NCBI RefSeq assembly: GCF_002554705.1 | Contig: NZ_PDEP01000002.1 | Location: 1-64,000 of the forward strand | Source of the DNA: Longimonas halophila | Lineage (GTDB): Bacteria; Bacteroidota; Rhodothermia; Rhodothermales; Salinibacteraceae | Length of the DNA: 64,000 nucleotides | Direction: 5' to 3' | In this document: one piece after another, positions 36,207-45,517 of the stretch | How the letters are laid out: each line of letters opens with the position of its first letter | Numbering within the stretch: position 1 is the stretch's first letter | The notes under the pieces: model-generated | Told to the model about the DNA's origin: nothing | Seen by the model: the letters and a program-made list of their open reading frames with translations, nothing else | The model's database searches: none | Made by a program: the position numbers and the translations under genes

Positions 36207-37292
36207 ATGCACGAAACGACCGTCCGCGCCCCGGCCAAGCTAATCCTGATGGGTGAGCATGCGGTCGTATACCAGCGGCCCGCGCTGGTGGCCGCTCTCG
36301 GCCTCTGGATGCATGCCACCGCCGCTCCCAAGACTACTGCTGGCGTTACGCTTCAGGTGGATGCGTGGGGCCACACCGAAACCACCACCTGGCCTGCCAT
36401 CCGGGCCTATGCCGACGAGATGCGGTCCCGCTGGCGCGACTATGCCGCCTACCCCACTGCCGAGGCCTTCGCGCACCTGCGCAGCACCGACCCCACGCAC
36501 CTCATTAAAGTGGCGCTGGGCGAGGCTGCCCGCGCTGTCGACATCACTCCGCAGCCGCTTACGCTTAGCGTGCAGTCCGATCAGCCGGTGGGGGCCGGAT
36601 TCGGAAGCTCGGCTGCCCTCGGAGTGGCGGTGGCGCGCGCTTACCTCGAAGCCCACGAGGCGCCCTTCACCCACGACTTGCTCTTCGACATTGCCCTCAA
36701 CATCGAGCGGCGCCAGCACGGCACCCCCTCGGGCGTCGACCCCGCTACCATTCTACGTGGCGGGCTCCTGTGGGCCGAGTCCGACAATGACGCGCTGCAC
36801 TGGCACTCGGTGGAAGCGCGCGCGCCGGTGCTCTCCGACATCCGGATCTTTCACACCGGCGCGCCCAACGAATCCACCGGCACCGTGGTCGATGCCGTGC
36901 GCGCCCGCCGGACCGACGACCCCGATGCGTTCGAAGCCATTATTGACCGCATCGAGGCGGCGACGCGTGCGCTTCGCGATCTGCTCTCAGCCCCCGACGT
37001 GTCGCCTTCGGCGCTGGTCGACCTCCTGCAAGAGGGTGAGGCCTGCCTCGAAGCGCTCGGCGTAGTGCCCCCAGCCATCCGCCACCACATCCGCCAGATT
37101 GAAGCACATGGCGGAGCCGCCAAAATCTCGGGCGCGGGTGCCCTCACCGACCCACATGCCGGCTCGCTGATCGCGTATCATCCCGATCCGACCACCGACC
37201 TCTGGGACGACCTGTCTTCGTTCTCTTCGTTTAACGTGCCTCTGTGTGTGCAGGGCGCACATCCTCTTCAATCCGCCCACGTGCATGGCTAA
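36207..37292 (+). CDS. mvk: Mevalonate kinase
   Basis: A 361-residue GHMP kinase converting mevalonate to mevalonate 5-phosphate. Visible are the N-terminal APAKLILMGEHAVVYQRPAL, the ATP loop PVGAGFGSSAALGVAVARAYL, GTPSGVDPATI with the catalytic Asp region, and the C-terminal motif AAKISGAGALTDPH. The family's third motif is normally K-x-x-G-A-G-x-G-G; here the final glycines are replaced (SGAGALTD), a mild deviation. The stop overlaps the next gene's start by 8 bases, indicating translational coupling within the mevalonate operon. Confidence 0.93.
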   Translation: MHETTVRAPAKLILMGEHAVVYQRPALVAALGLWMHATAAPKTTAGVTLQVDAWGHTETTTWPAIRAYADEMRSRWRDYAAYPTAEAFAHLRSTDPTHLIKVALGEAARAVDITPQPLTLSVQSDQPVGAGFGSSAALGVAVARAYLEAHEAPFTHDLLFDIALNIERRQHGTPSGVDPATILRGGLLWAESDNDALHWHSVEARAPVLSDIRIFHTGAPNESTGTVVDAVRARRTDDPDAFEAIIDRIEAATRALRDLLSAPDVSPSALVDLLQEGEACLEALGVVPPAIRHHIRQIEAHGGAAKISGAGALTDPHAGSLIAYHPDPTTDLWDDLSSFSSFNVPLCVQGAHPLQSAHVHG

Positions 37293-38280
37293 AGCAACCG
37301 TTGAAGCTCCCTCCAACATCGCCTTTGTGAAGTACTGGGGCGTCGAAGACATCGACCGCGCCATTCCGCGCGCGCCGTCGCTGTCGATGACGCTGCGCCG
37401 CTGTGCCTCACGCACCACTGTTGCCTTCACCCCCGATGCCGACACCGACGACACGGTGCTCATGGCCGATGCCGAGGGCACCCTGCATCCTGCCGATGAC
37501 GGCTTTGCCGAGCCCGTCGTGCAGCACCTGAATCGCCTGCGCACCTGGGCCGACCGCCCCGGCTCATTCCGCGTGGCCACACAGAATAGCTTCCCCGCCG
37601 CTGCCGGACTCGGCTCCTCGGCCTCGGGCTTTTCGGCGCTTACCCTGGCGACGCTCAAGGCGCTCGACACCTGGCCCGATGCCGCCACCCGCTCGGCGCT
37701 TGCCCGTCAGAGCGGCTCCGGCTCCGCGGCCCGCTCGGTACTCGGCGGATACGTAGCCTGGCCCCACGGCGACAACCACGCCGCCGAACCGGTTGCCCCG
37801 CACACGCACTGGGACCTGCGCGATGTGATCGCGGTCGTCGAGACCGATCCTAAACCCGTCTCCTCGCGCGAGGGGCATCAGCGCGCGCCCAGCAGCCCGT
37901 TTTACGAAAAACGCCTGTCGCATCTGCCTGAGCGCATGCAGACCGCCCGCGCGAGCATCGCGGCGCGCGACTTCGACCGCCTGGGTCCGCTCATCGAAAC
38001 CGAAGGCGTAGAACTGCACCTCATCACCATGTCGTCGCAGCCGCCCATCTACTACTGGAAACCCGCCACGCTCAAGGTGCTGGAGGTTGTGCGCGCCATG
38101 CGATCCGACGGACTCGCCGCCTACGCCACGATGGATGCGGGCGCCAACGTGCATGTCATCTGCCCACCCGAAGACGAGCCGCAGGTCGCCGCTCGCCTCG
38201 ATTCGATGCACGCCGTCCACATGGTCATCCGCGACGGCGTCGGACCCGGCCCCACCACCGACGTCGATCCGCTGTTTTAG
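37285..38280 (+). CDS. Mevalonate (di)phosphate decarboxylase family protein
   Basis: A 331-residue GHMP-family decarboxylase. It has NIAFVKYWGVEDIDRAIP, SLSMTLRRCASRTTV, the phosphate loop AAAGLGSSASGFSALTLATL, the Arg-containing SGSGSAARSVLGGYVAW and the catalytic Asp region in TMDAGANVHVIC. In classical diphosphomevalonate decarboxylases the first motif reads KYWGK; here the Lys is Val. Combined with an isopentenyl phosphate kinase gene next door and no phosphomevalonate kinase in view, the substrate may be mevalonate 5-phosphate instead of the diphosphate. Family assignment is firm; substrate is open. It starts inside the end of mevalonate kinase. Confidence 0.92.
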   Translation: MAKATVEAPSNIAFVKYWGVEDIDRAIPRAPSLSMTLRRCASRTTVAFTPDADTDDTVLMADAEGTLHPADDGFAEPVVQHLNRLRTWADRPGSFRVATQNSFPAAAGLGSSASGFSALTLATLKALDTWPDAATRSALARQSGSGSAARSVLGGYVAWPHGDNHAAEPVAPHTHWDLRDVIAVVETDPKPVSSREGHQRAPSSPFYEKRLSHLPERMQTARASIAARDFDRLGPLIETEGVELHLITMSSQPPIYYWKPATLKVLEVVRAMRSDGLAAYATMDAGANVHVICPPEDEPQVAARLDSMHAVHMVIRDGVGPGPTTDVDPLF

Positions 38281-38421
38281 CATTGTCTTTCAGGGGAACG
38301 CACAGCCCACTGCCTCCCTGATTGCCCGGATGCAGTTCGCCCGGCCCCGGCCTCCCGTAGCGGGCCTCGTATGTGAGCGGCCGTGCTCGTCTCATTTGCC
38401 TCTGCCAGTTTGCCACGCGCC

Positions 38422-39228
38422 ATGCGCCCAGTCACCTTTGTAAAGTGGGGCGGCAGCCTCATCACCGACAAAACGGGCCGCTTCTCCGTACGCACGGATG
38501 TGCTTGAGCGCCTGGCCGACGAGCTGGCCCGCTACCACGCCGCCCCCCCCAACGCGCCGATCGTGCTGGGCCACGGCAGCGGCTCGTTCGGACACGTTGC
38601 CGCCCGCGAGGCCGGGTTCGATCCCGGTGCCCCCCTCCCCGATCCGGCACCCGCTTTGAGCCAGATCCAAAAGGCAGTGGATACCCTGCACCGGCATGTG
38701 GTACACGCCCTGCGCAACGCCGGACTCCCCGTGTTTTCGTGGGCACCGTCCAGCGCGTTTGTCACAACCCGAGGCACCCCCGAACGTAGCTCATCAGATC
38801 CCGTGCATCACGCGCTCTCTGCAGGAGCACTCCCCGTCACCTACGGCGATGTCACGCTCGACACCAAGCACGGGCTGAGCATCTGCTCCACCGAAACCGT
38901 CTTCCGTACGCTTATCGACGCGCTGCAGCAGCAAGGCCCCCCTGTCGCTCGCGTGCTCTGGTGCGGCAACACCGACGGTGTGTACGACGCCAACGGCCAC
39001 ACGCTGCCCGACCTCACCGCCGAACAAGCTCGCACTATGATTGGCGATGTGCATGACCCCGACGGCACCGACGTCACCGGCGGAATGGCATTGCGCCTGC
39101 GCACCGCCAGCGCCCTTGCCGAGCAAGGCATCGACTCGCTGCTACTGAATGGCACCGTGCCGAACCGGTTTGCTGCGGCCCTCCGCAACGACCCCGATGC
39201 GCACCGCACACACATTGCTGCTGGGTAG
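38422..39228 (+). CDS. Isopentenyl phosphate kinase
   Basis: A 268-residue amino-acid-kinase-fold enzyme that phosphorylates isopentenyl phosphate to IPP. It begins TFVKWGGSLITDK, and carries GHGSGSFGHVAA with the His that defines IPK within the fold, PVTYGDVTLD, and the ATP-side motif GNTDGVYDANG followed by TGGMALRLRTASALAEQG. Length and motif order match archaeal and bacterial IPKs. The ATG at 38422 is chosen for its fit to the family start. It closes the mevalonate cluster and ends in a hairpin that overlaps its stop codon. Confidence 0.9.
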   Translation: MRPVTFVKWGGSLITDKTGRFSVRTDVLERLADELARYHAAPPNAPIVLGHGSGSFGHVAAREAGFDPGAPLPDPAPALSQIQKAVDTLHRHVVHALRNAGLPVFSWAPSSAFVTTRGTPERSSSDPVHHALSAGALPVTYGDVTLDTKHGLSICSTETVFRTLIDALQQQGPPVARVLWCGNTDGVYDANGHTLPDLTAEQARTMIGDVHDPDGTDVTGGMALRLRTASALAEQGIDSLLLNGTVPNRFAAALRNDPDAHRTHIAAG

Positions 39229-39254
39229 CTATCGCATAGCTGTCGCCAGCAGCA
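39216..39254. other. Nested hairpin across the isopentenyl phosphate kinase stop codon
   Basis: TGCTGCTGG pairs with CCAGCAGCA (9 perfect pairs) and encloses AGCTAT-CGC-ATAGCT (6 perfect pairs). It spans the end of the isopentenyl phosphate kinase gene and lies between two convergent genes. No T-run follows on either side, so termination by this hairpin alone is uncertain. Confidence 0.55.
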
Positions 39255-39333
39255 CCTCAACGCCAAACGGCCCGCCACCGGGGCGAGCCGCTCATGCTTT
39301 CGGAATCAGGTGGATGAAGCGAAAACGTCGTGC

Positions 39334-40992
39334 TTACGCGGTCTTGGGCGAAGCGTCGAACGCACGATTGACGAGCGCCTGCGCATCTTCGTGGATCTGG
39401 TTGAGATGGTCGCGACCGTTGAAGCTCTCGCCGTAGATCTTGTAGATGGCTTCGGTGCCCGAGGGGCGCGCCACAAACCACCCGTTCTCCGTCTCTACCT
39501 TGAGTCCGCCAATGGCCGCGTCGTTGCCGGGCGCGTTGGTGCGGATCGTCTGAATGGGCTCGCCTGCGAGTTCGTCTTGCGTCACCAGATCGGGCGTCAG
39601 GTTTTTGAGGACGGCCTTCTGTTCGGGCGTGGCCGGTGCATCCACCCGCTCATACACCGGGTTACCAAACTGCTCGGTGAGTTCGTCGTAGCGCTCGCTG
39701 GGGTCTTGACCCGTGCGGGCCGTGATTTCGGCGGCCATGAGTGCCGCGATGATGCCGTCTTTGTCGGTGCTCCAGACTGTGCCGTCCTTGCGCAGGAACG
39801 AGGCCCCCGCGCTCTCTTCGCCTACGAAGCCGCAACTGCCATCGTAGAGCACATCCACGAACCACTTGAAGCCGACCGGCACTTCCGTAACCGGGCGCCC
39901 GTAGTCCGCGGCAATGCGGTTAAGTAGGCGCGTGGTAACGACCGTTTTGCCCACGCCCACATCATCGGCCCAGCCGGTACGGCTGCTGAGCAGTGCATCC
40001 ACCATCACGCTCAGGTACGCATTGGGCGGCATGAGTCCGCCGTTTTTTGTGACGATGCCGTGGCGGTCGTGATCGGTGTCACACGCAAAGGCGACGTCGT
40101 ACTCATCTTTCAGGTTGATGAGCGACTGCATCGCGTAGGCCGACGACGGATCCATGCGGATCTGGCCGTCCCAGTCAAGGGTCATGAACGAGAACGTAGG
40201 GTCGACCTCAGTGCGTAGCACCTCCAACGGCAAGTCGTACGTGTCGGCGATGGCTGTCCAGTAGTGCACGCCGGCTCCGCCCAGCGGGTCGACGGCAAGG
40301 GAGAGCCCCGACTCGCGAATGATCTCCATGTCGAGGACCGCGTCCAGGTCGTCGACGTAGTGACGCAGGAAATCGTACTCTTGCGTGGTGTCGGCCCGCA
40401 GGGCCTGCTCGTAGCCGATGCGCTTCACATCGGCCAGCTTGGTGTCGAGATGCTGATTGGCGCGGTTCTGAATCCAGTTAGTGGCCGTGGGCGTGGCCGG
40501 GCCGCCGGTAGGACCGTTGTACTTAATGCCGCCATCAGCGGGCGGGTTGTGCGAGGGCGTGATGATGACGCCGTCAGCCTGCCCTTCGGCGCGTCCGTCG
40601 TTGTACGTTAGAATGGCGTGGGATACAGCAGGGGTGGGCGTTACCCCGTCATCGGCGGCAATGCGCACATCAATCTCGTTCGCAGCGAACACTTCCAGAC
40701 ACGTGGCCTGTGCGGGGGCCGAGAGGGCATGCGTATCCATCCCCAGGAACAGCGGCCCGGTGATGCCTGCTTCATCGCGATAGTCGCACACGGCCTGGGC
40801 AATGGCCAGGATGTGCGCTTCGTTGAAGGTGCGGTCGAAGGCCGTGCCGCGATGGCCCGAGGTGCCAAACGATACGCGCTGCGCCGCTACTGACGGATCA
40901 GGCTGGTCGTTTTGGTAGGCGGCAAGCAGTGCCGATACGTCGAGCAGTTGGTCGCTGGGGGCCGGTTGTCCGGCTAAGTCGTGTGTGCTCAT
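39334..40992 (-). CDS. pgm: Phosphoglucomutase (alpha-D-glucose phosphate-specific)
   Basis: A 552-residue phosphohexomutase interconverting glucose 1-phosphate and 6-phosphate. It has the N-terminal RVSFGTSGHRGTAFDRTFNE, the phosphoserine loop TPSHNPPADGGIKYNGPTGG, the Mg-binding DTDHDRHGIVT, the sugar-specificity GEESAGASFLR and the phosphate-binding RPSGTEAIYKIYGES. Length matches the E. coli Pgm class. It converges on the mevalonate cluster and appears to be transcribed alone. Confidence 0.95.
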   Translation of the reverse strand: MSTHDLAGQPAPSDQLLDVSALLAAYQNDQPDPSVAAQRVSFGTSGHRGTAFDRTFNEAHILAIAQAVCDYRDEAGITGPLFLGMDTHALSAPAQATCLEVFAANEIDVRIAADDGVTPTPAVSHAILTYNDGRAEGQADGVIITPSHNPPADGGIKYNGPTGGPATPTATNWIQNRANQHLDTKLADVKRIGYEQALRADTTQEYDFLRHYVDDLDAVLDMEIIRESGLSLAVDPLGGAGVHYWTAIADTYDLPLEVLRTEVDPTFSFMTLDWDGQIRMDPSSAYAMQSLINLKDEYDVAFACDTDHDRHGIVTKNGGLMPPNAYLSVMVDALLSSRTGWADDVGVGKTVVTTRLLNRIAADYGRPVTEVPVGFKWFVDVLYDGSCGFVGEESAGASFLRKDGTVWSTDKDGIIAALMAAEITARTGQDPSERYDELTEQFGNPVYERVDAPATPEQKAVLKNLTPDLVTQDELAGEPIQTIRTNAPGNDAAIGGLKVETENGWFVARPSGTEAIYKIYGESFNGRDHLNQIHEDAQALVNRAFDASPKTA

Positions 40993-41102
40993 AGTGGAAT
41001 CGGGAAACGCTATGGGAAAGACTCGTGGGTTCTATGATAACGAATGTCGTGCGGAGATCCTACTCGCTGCTTCCCTCCTGCCAAAAAAAGTCTGGAGCGC
41101 TG

Positions 41103-41645
41103 CTACTGCACGCGATCCGGGTTCGCATCCACAAAGCTGCCCCAGCCGCTGTACTGCTCGGTGGCGCCGTGCGAGCGGCGGTTGGTGTGGCAGAGCGCAA
41201 TGGCCAGCGCGTCGGAGGCGTCGAGGGCGATGGCATCCGCCGTACCGTCCATCTCCAGAATCGCGTGGATCATGTAGCGCACCTGCTGCTTCGACGCGTT
41301 GCCGTTGCCGGTCACCGACTTCTTGACTTCCTTGGGCGTGTACTGCACGACATCCAGATCGTGGTTGAGTCCCGCCATCATGGCGGCGGCCTGCGCGCGC
41401 CCCAGCTTCAGCATCGACTGCGGGTTTTTCCCGTACACGGGCATCTCAATGGCCAGCACCTCCGGGTCGTGCGCCTCGATGAGCACCGCCACCTCGTCGT
41501 AGATGCGCTTGAGCCGGTCGATGTGCGGCGTATCGCTATCCAGCCGAATGACACCCTGGGCCGGGGTCGTTTCGTCGGATCCGGTCACCCGTACCACGCC
41601 GTAGCCCGTACAGTTGGATCCGGGGTCAATACCAAGAATAATCAT
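41103..41645 (-). CDS. ruvC: Crossover junction endodeoxyribonuclease RuvC
   Basis: A 180-residue Holliday junction resolvase. The four acidic catalytic residues are in place: Asp in ILGIDPGSNCTGYG, Glu in LAIEMPVYGKNPQS, and the Asp pair in ALDASDALAIALCH. It cuts recombination intermediates, acting with RuvAB. The gene follows yebC on the same strand with 38 bases between, a neighbourhood widely seen in bacteria; ruvA and ruvB are not in the window. Confidence 0.96.
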   Translation of the reverse strand: MIILGIDPGSNCTGYGVVRVTGSDETTPAQGVIRLDSDTPHIDRLKRIYDEVAVLIEAHDPEVLAIEMPVYGKNPQSMLKLGRAQAAAMMAGLNHDLDVVQYTPKEVKKSVTGNGNASKQQVRYMIHAILEMDGTADAIALDASDALAIALCHTNRRSHGATEQYSGWGSFVDANPDRVQ

Positions 41646-41683
41646 GCCGATGCGCTATTGTCGAGGGAAGTAGCACGCAGACG

Positions 41684-42436
41684 TCAGTCGTCGGAGTGGA
41701 GCGAGAGCGCCTCGCCATCATCGGCGAGCGTCGTGTACACCGCGTCCACATCGTCGTGGTCCTCAATGGCTTCGACAAGCGTGCGCACCTGCTCAGCATC
41801 CGAATCGTCGAGCGATACGGTGGTGGCGGGGATGCGCACCAGATCAGCCTCGTCGACGGGAATGTCAGCCGATTCGAGGGCGTCTTCTACGTTGGTGAAC
41901 GTTTCGACCGGCGTGGTCACGACGTACGTGTCGTCTTCGGTGCGCAGATCTTCGGCGCCCGCCTCCACCACCCGCTCGAACAGCTCCAACTCATCGACGG
42001 CATCCGTGGGCACCTGAATCTCCCCTTTCTGCTCAAAGAGGTAGCCCACGGATCCATCTTTCCCCAGATTGCCGTTGTGGGTGCTGAACAGATGCCGCAG
42101 ATCGGCCACGGTGCGGTTGGTGTTGTCGGTCATCGCCTCGATAAACACCGCTACGCCGTGGGGCGCATAGCCCTCGTAGCTGACCGGCTCATAGTCTTGG
42201 CCTTCGAGTTCGCCCGTGCCTCGCTTGATGGCACGCTCGATGGTGTCCTTGGCCATGTTCTCGGCCTCGGCACGCTCAATGGCGTTGGCCAGCGTCGCAT
42301 TCATCTCAGGATCGCCCCCGCCCTCACGGGCAGCTGTTGCGATCTCGCGCGAGAGACGCGCCCACACCTTCGACTTCTTCTTGTCCTCTTTGGCTTTCTG
42401 CCGCTTGATCTTCGACCATTTATTGTGTCCAGCCAT
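41684..42436 (-). CDS. YebC/PmpR family protein
   Basis: A 250-residue protein with the conserved start MAGHNKWSKIKRQKAKEDKK, the EGGGDPEMNATLANAIERA segment and the acidic central region SVGYLFEQKGEI. The family was long described as transcriptional regulators; more recent work links members to relief of ribosome stalling. The ATG at 42436 is fixed by the conserved N-terminus, discounting an open extension to 42550. It is upstream of ruvC and probably co-transcribed with it. Confidence 0.95.
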   Translation of the reverse strand: MAGHNKWSKIKRQKAKEDKKKSKVWARLSREIATAAREGGGDPEMNATLANAIERAEAENMAKDTIERAIKRGTGELEGQDYEPVSYEGYAPHGVAVFIEAMTDNTNRTVADLRHLFSTHNGNLGKDGSVGYLFEQKGEIQVPTDAVDELELFERVVEAGAEDLRTEDDTYVVTTPVETFTNVEDALESADIPVDEADLVRIPATTVSLDDSDAEQVRTLVEAIEDHDDVDAVYTTLADDGEALSLHSDD

Positions 42437-42556
42437 GCCGTATCCGGAGTCTATTTGCAGAGTGCTGGGTGTGCAGTAGATTTGATACGAAAGGGATGCA
42501 GAGGGGATTCGTAGGAGCGTGACGTCCCTCCCGTTGGCCGCGTTCTCCATGATGGA

Positions 42557-45361
42557 TCACCCCGTGCTTCCCAGCCCACTGCTTATCGCATTGAGGACAA
42601 GCAGCATATCGGGTAGCATCGCTTCGGCTTCGTCGGTCTTGCCATGCTTCTTCAGCGCGCGCCAGGTGCTAATCTGGTCGATCTGCAATTGATGCAGGGG
42701 CGTCAGGCGCTTCGATCGCAGATCGATCATTTCGTACACGCGCGGGCGGCGCTCCCGGAGGTCGTGGCCGTACAGCGTTTCCAGCATTGCTCGGGTGGTG
42801 TGGTACGCATCCACAATCTTGTTCAGGTAATAATCCGCGATCTCCTGATCGTCAACCAAATGGGCCCACTGCTCCATGATACCGGTATCCACAAGGGCAA
42901 TGGCCGACGATGCGTTGGTGATCACGTAGCGAAACGGCATGTAGTTGATCGCATTCGCGCTCAGCGTCTTGAAGTCCGCCGGACGCTCGTTTTGCAGCGT
43001 CTTGAGCGCGCTCCCTACGCCGTACCATCCGGTCAGGAAGTAGCGGCTCTGGCTCCAGCTAAACACCCAGGGGATGGCCCGGAGATCATCGAAGGTGCGC
43101 TGACCGGTACGCCGTGCCGGACGCGACCCGATGCGGCTCTTTTCGATGATGTCGATGGGCGTGGCTTGCGCAAAGAAGCGCACAAAGTCATCTGACTGTA
43201 CGAGGTCCTGGTAGCTCTCCAGACTGTGCGCGTACAGCCGGTCTACAATCTGCTCCAGATGCGCTCTGCTGGTTGTCAAGTTCGGAGCAGGTGTGTTGTC
43301 CGACGCATCGGCTACGACGTTGGTCTTATCGAATACCCCGAGCGTGAGCCCGGTGGTGCCGGCCTGCAGGAGCTCCAGATTGTAGAGCGCTGTAACGGGA
43401 TTTGCGTACTTGTTTGCAATCACCTCGCCCTGCTCAGTCAGCCTCATATCGCCGTGCATGCTTTCAGGCGGCAGGCCTGCGATGAATCGATGCGTGGGGC
43501 CCGCGCCCCGGCTGATGGTGCCGCCGCGTCCGTGAAAGAACTGCAGGCTGATGTCGTGTTTGTCTGCGACATCGTTTAGTGCGCGCTGCGCCTTGTTCAA
43601 GCTCCACAGGCTGGCCAGGATGCCTCCGTCTTTGTTGCTGTCGCTGTATCCCACCATGATCTGTTGCGACCGGCGACCGTCGTGCTGCCTGGCCTGATGG
43701 TCGATGCTTCGCTTTGTGATGGGGTGGCTCAGAAACGCGTCCAGAATCTTGGGACCTCGCTCCAGGTCCTGAATGGTTTCGAGCAGCGGCACCACCGGAA
43801 GCAGACACACCATCTCGCCCTCTTGCTTTTGGAGCAGCCCGGCTTCGCGGCAGAGCAGGTACACGACCAGCAGGTCGGAGAGGCTTCGGGTCATGCTCAC
43901 AATCAGCGAACCGATGCCCGCGCTCCCATATCGCTCGATGTACTGGTAGAGCACCCGGTAGCAAGACAGCACGGCGTCGGCCTCCTCCCCGATCTCCTGC
44001 GTGGGGCGCACAAACGGACGCGTCGTCTGGAGCTCCTCGTTGAGAAAACGAAGCCGCCGCTCTTCGGTCCAGTCGGCAAAGTGGGATCCGTCTTCGATCC
44101 CGGCTTCCATGAGCAGTTGTGCGACTGCAGCATCATGAAAGCTGCTGTTCTGCCGGATGTCGAGGGCAGCAAGATGAAACCCAAACGCTTCTACATTGCG
44201 TGCTACGGGCTCAACATCACGCGCGCTGATGAGTGCTGCGTCGATCTCGTGTAGCGACTGCGTGAACAGGTCGAGGTCGTCAAGCACGGCCTCTGCCGAT
44301 TGATAGTAATGATCGGGATCGGGGTCGCGAACCGGATCACCATTTTTGGTGAGCGGCAGCCGCTGCTGCATCAGGTTGAGATACTGCCGCCAGGGCTCGC
44401 CTGGGTTTCTGTCGAGGGCCGAGGCCGCATCGATGGCGCGTTCAGCAAGCTGGTCGATACGCGCACGCAGGCGGTCGGGCACGTCGACTTCGAAGGCCGA
44501 CACGCTCACCTTCTGCGCCAGATCGTTCAGTCCAGATTTGAGCTGCTGAAGCGCATGTTTCCGGAGCTTTAGCAGGGTCGCTTCCGTTACCTCGTCCGTA
44601 ACAAACGGGTGCCCGTCGCGATCGCCGCCGACCCAGTTGCCAAACCGCACCTGCGGGAGCTGCGTCCGGCTGTCGATCAGGTCGGGATCAAATCCGGTCT
44701 CCCGCCAGGCGGTGCGTAGGCGCTGATCGAGCGCGGGAAGCACGCTGGGGAAGACGTTCACCAGGTAGTGAAGCACGTTGCGAAGCTCATCTCCAATGGA
44801 GGGTTTCTCCAGGAACACCTGCCCGGTCAGCCACAGGCGCTGCATGGCCGCCAGGATATCGTCTCTGATCTGCTCAGCCTCGTTCTCCGACCACATCTGG
44901 TTCTCCCGTTTCACCATCAGCAGGTAGATCGCCCGCAGCTGGTCGATCACCGTCGAGCGCTTCGACTCCGTGGGGTGCGCGGTGAATACAGGCTCGATCC
45001 GCATTTCAGGAAGTCGTTCGGCGATCTGCTTGTCCGTAAATCCACTTGCTTGCAGGTCGTCGAGCGTTCGGCCCCAGAGGCCAGAAATGCGGGTGAGGCC
45101 GTGCTCGTCTTCCAGTGTGCGGCGGAGCTGCACGGCAGCGTTCTCTTCCACAATGGTCATAAGCTGAAAGACCAGCGTGAACGCTTTGCTGAGCTTCTGG
45201 GGATCGTCCAGTGAGTTCGGACGCTGTTCGCCATTGAAGAGAGCCGCAATTTCGGCCTCCCCCGACTCCCGAAGCATCTGAACAAAGCAGTCCTGAAGAT
45301 ACGAAAAGTCCTCTCTTATTTTCGGGAGCTGGATGCTGTCGTCTGTCGTGCTAAAATACAT
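42557..45361 (-). CDS. ppc: Phosphoenolpyruvate carboxylase
   Basis: A 934-residue enzyme forming oxaloacetate from PEP and bicarbonate, replenishing the TCA cycle. The catalytic His region is VFTAHPTESKRSTV, the second signature is GYSDSNKDGG and the mobile loop is FFHGRGGTISRGAGPTH. The last differs from the usual GRGGxxGRGGGP. The C-terminus is LVLNAISSGLGSTG, whereas many bacterial enzymes end in Asn-Thr-Gly. Length is normal. No regulator is adjacent. Confidence 0.94.
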   Translation of the reverse strand: MYFSTTDDSIQLPKIREDFSYLQDCFVQMLRESGEAEIAALFNGEQRPNSLDDPQKLSKAFTLVFQLMTIVEENAAVQLRRTLEDEHGLTRISGLWGRTLDDLQASGFTDKQIAERLPEMRIEPVFTAHPTESKRSTVIDQLRAIYLLMVKRENQMWSENEAEQIRDDILAAMQRLWLTGQVFLEKPSIGDELRNVLHYLVNVFPSVLPALDQRLRTAWRETGFDPDLIDSRTQLPQVRFGNWVGGDRDGHPFVTDEVTEATLLKLRKHALQQLKSGLNDLAQKVSVSAFEVDVPDRLRARIDQLAERAIDAASALDRNPGEPWRQYLNLMQQRLPLTKNGDPVRDPDPDHYYQSAEAVLDDLDLFTQSLHEIDAALISARDVEPVARNVEAFGFHLAALDIRQNSSFHDAAVAQLLMEAGIEDGSHFADWTEERRLRFLNEELQTTRPFVRPTQEIGEEADAVLSCYRVLYQYIERYGSAGIGSLIVSMTRSLSDLLVVYLLCREAGLLQKQEGEMVCLLPVVPLLETIQDLERGPKILDAFLSHPITKRSIDHQARQHDGRRSQQIMVGYSDSNKDGGILASLWSLNKAQRALNDVADKHDISLQFFHGRGGTISRGAGPTHRFIAGLPPESMHGDMRLTEQGEVIANKYANPVTALYNLELLQAGTTGLTLGVFDKTNVVADASDNTPAPNLTTSRAHLEQIVDRLYAHSLESYQDLVQSDDFVRFFAQATPIDIIEKSRIGSRPARRTGQRTFDDLRAIPWVFSWSQSRYFLTGWYGVGSALKTLQNERPADFKTLSANAINYMPFRYVITNASSAIALVDTGIMEQWAHLVDDQEIADYYLNKIVDAYHTTRAMLETLYGHDLRERRPRVYEMIDLRSKRLTPLHQLQIDQISTWRALKKHGKTDEAEAMLPDMLLVLNAISSGLGSTG

Positions 45362-45517
45362 AATGGTTTGGGAGGTGGTACGGGACAGGTCGTGTGTGAT
45401 GCGGCACTCATATCCATATGTCGGACAACGCAGTGCTCTTTTCTCGCGATGACCGCACCACAGAGGGTGCCAATACGGAGACGGCCAGAACCTCTTTGAT
45501 GCTGGTGTGCCCTAACG

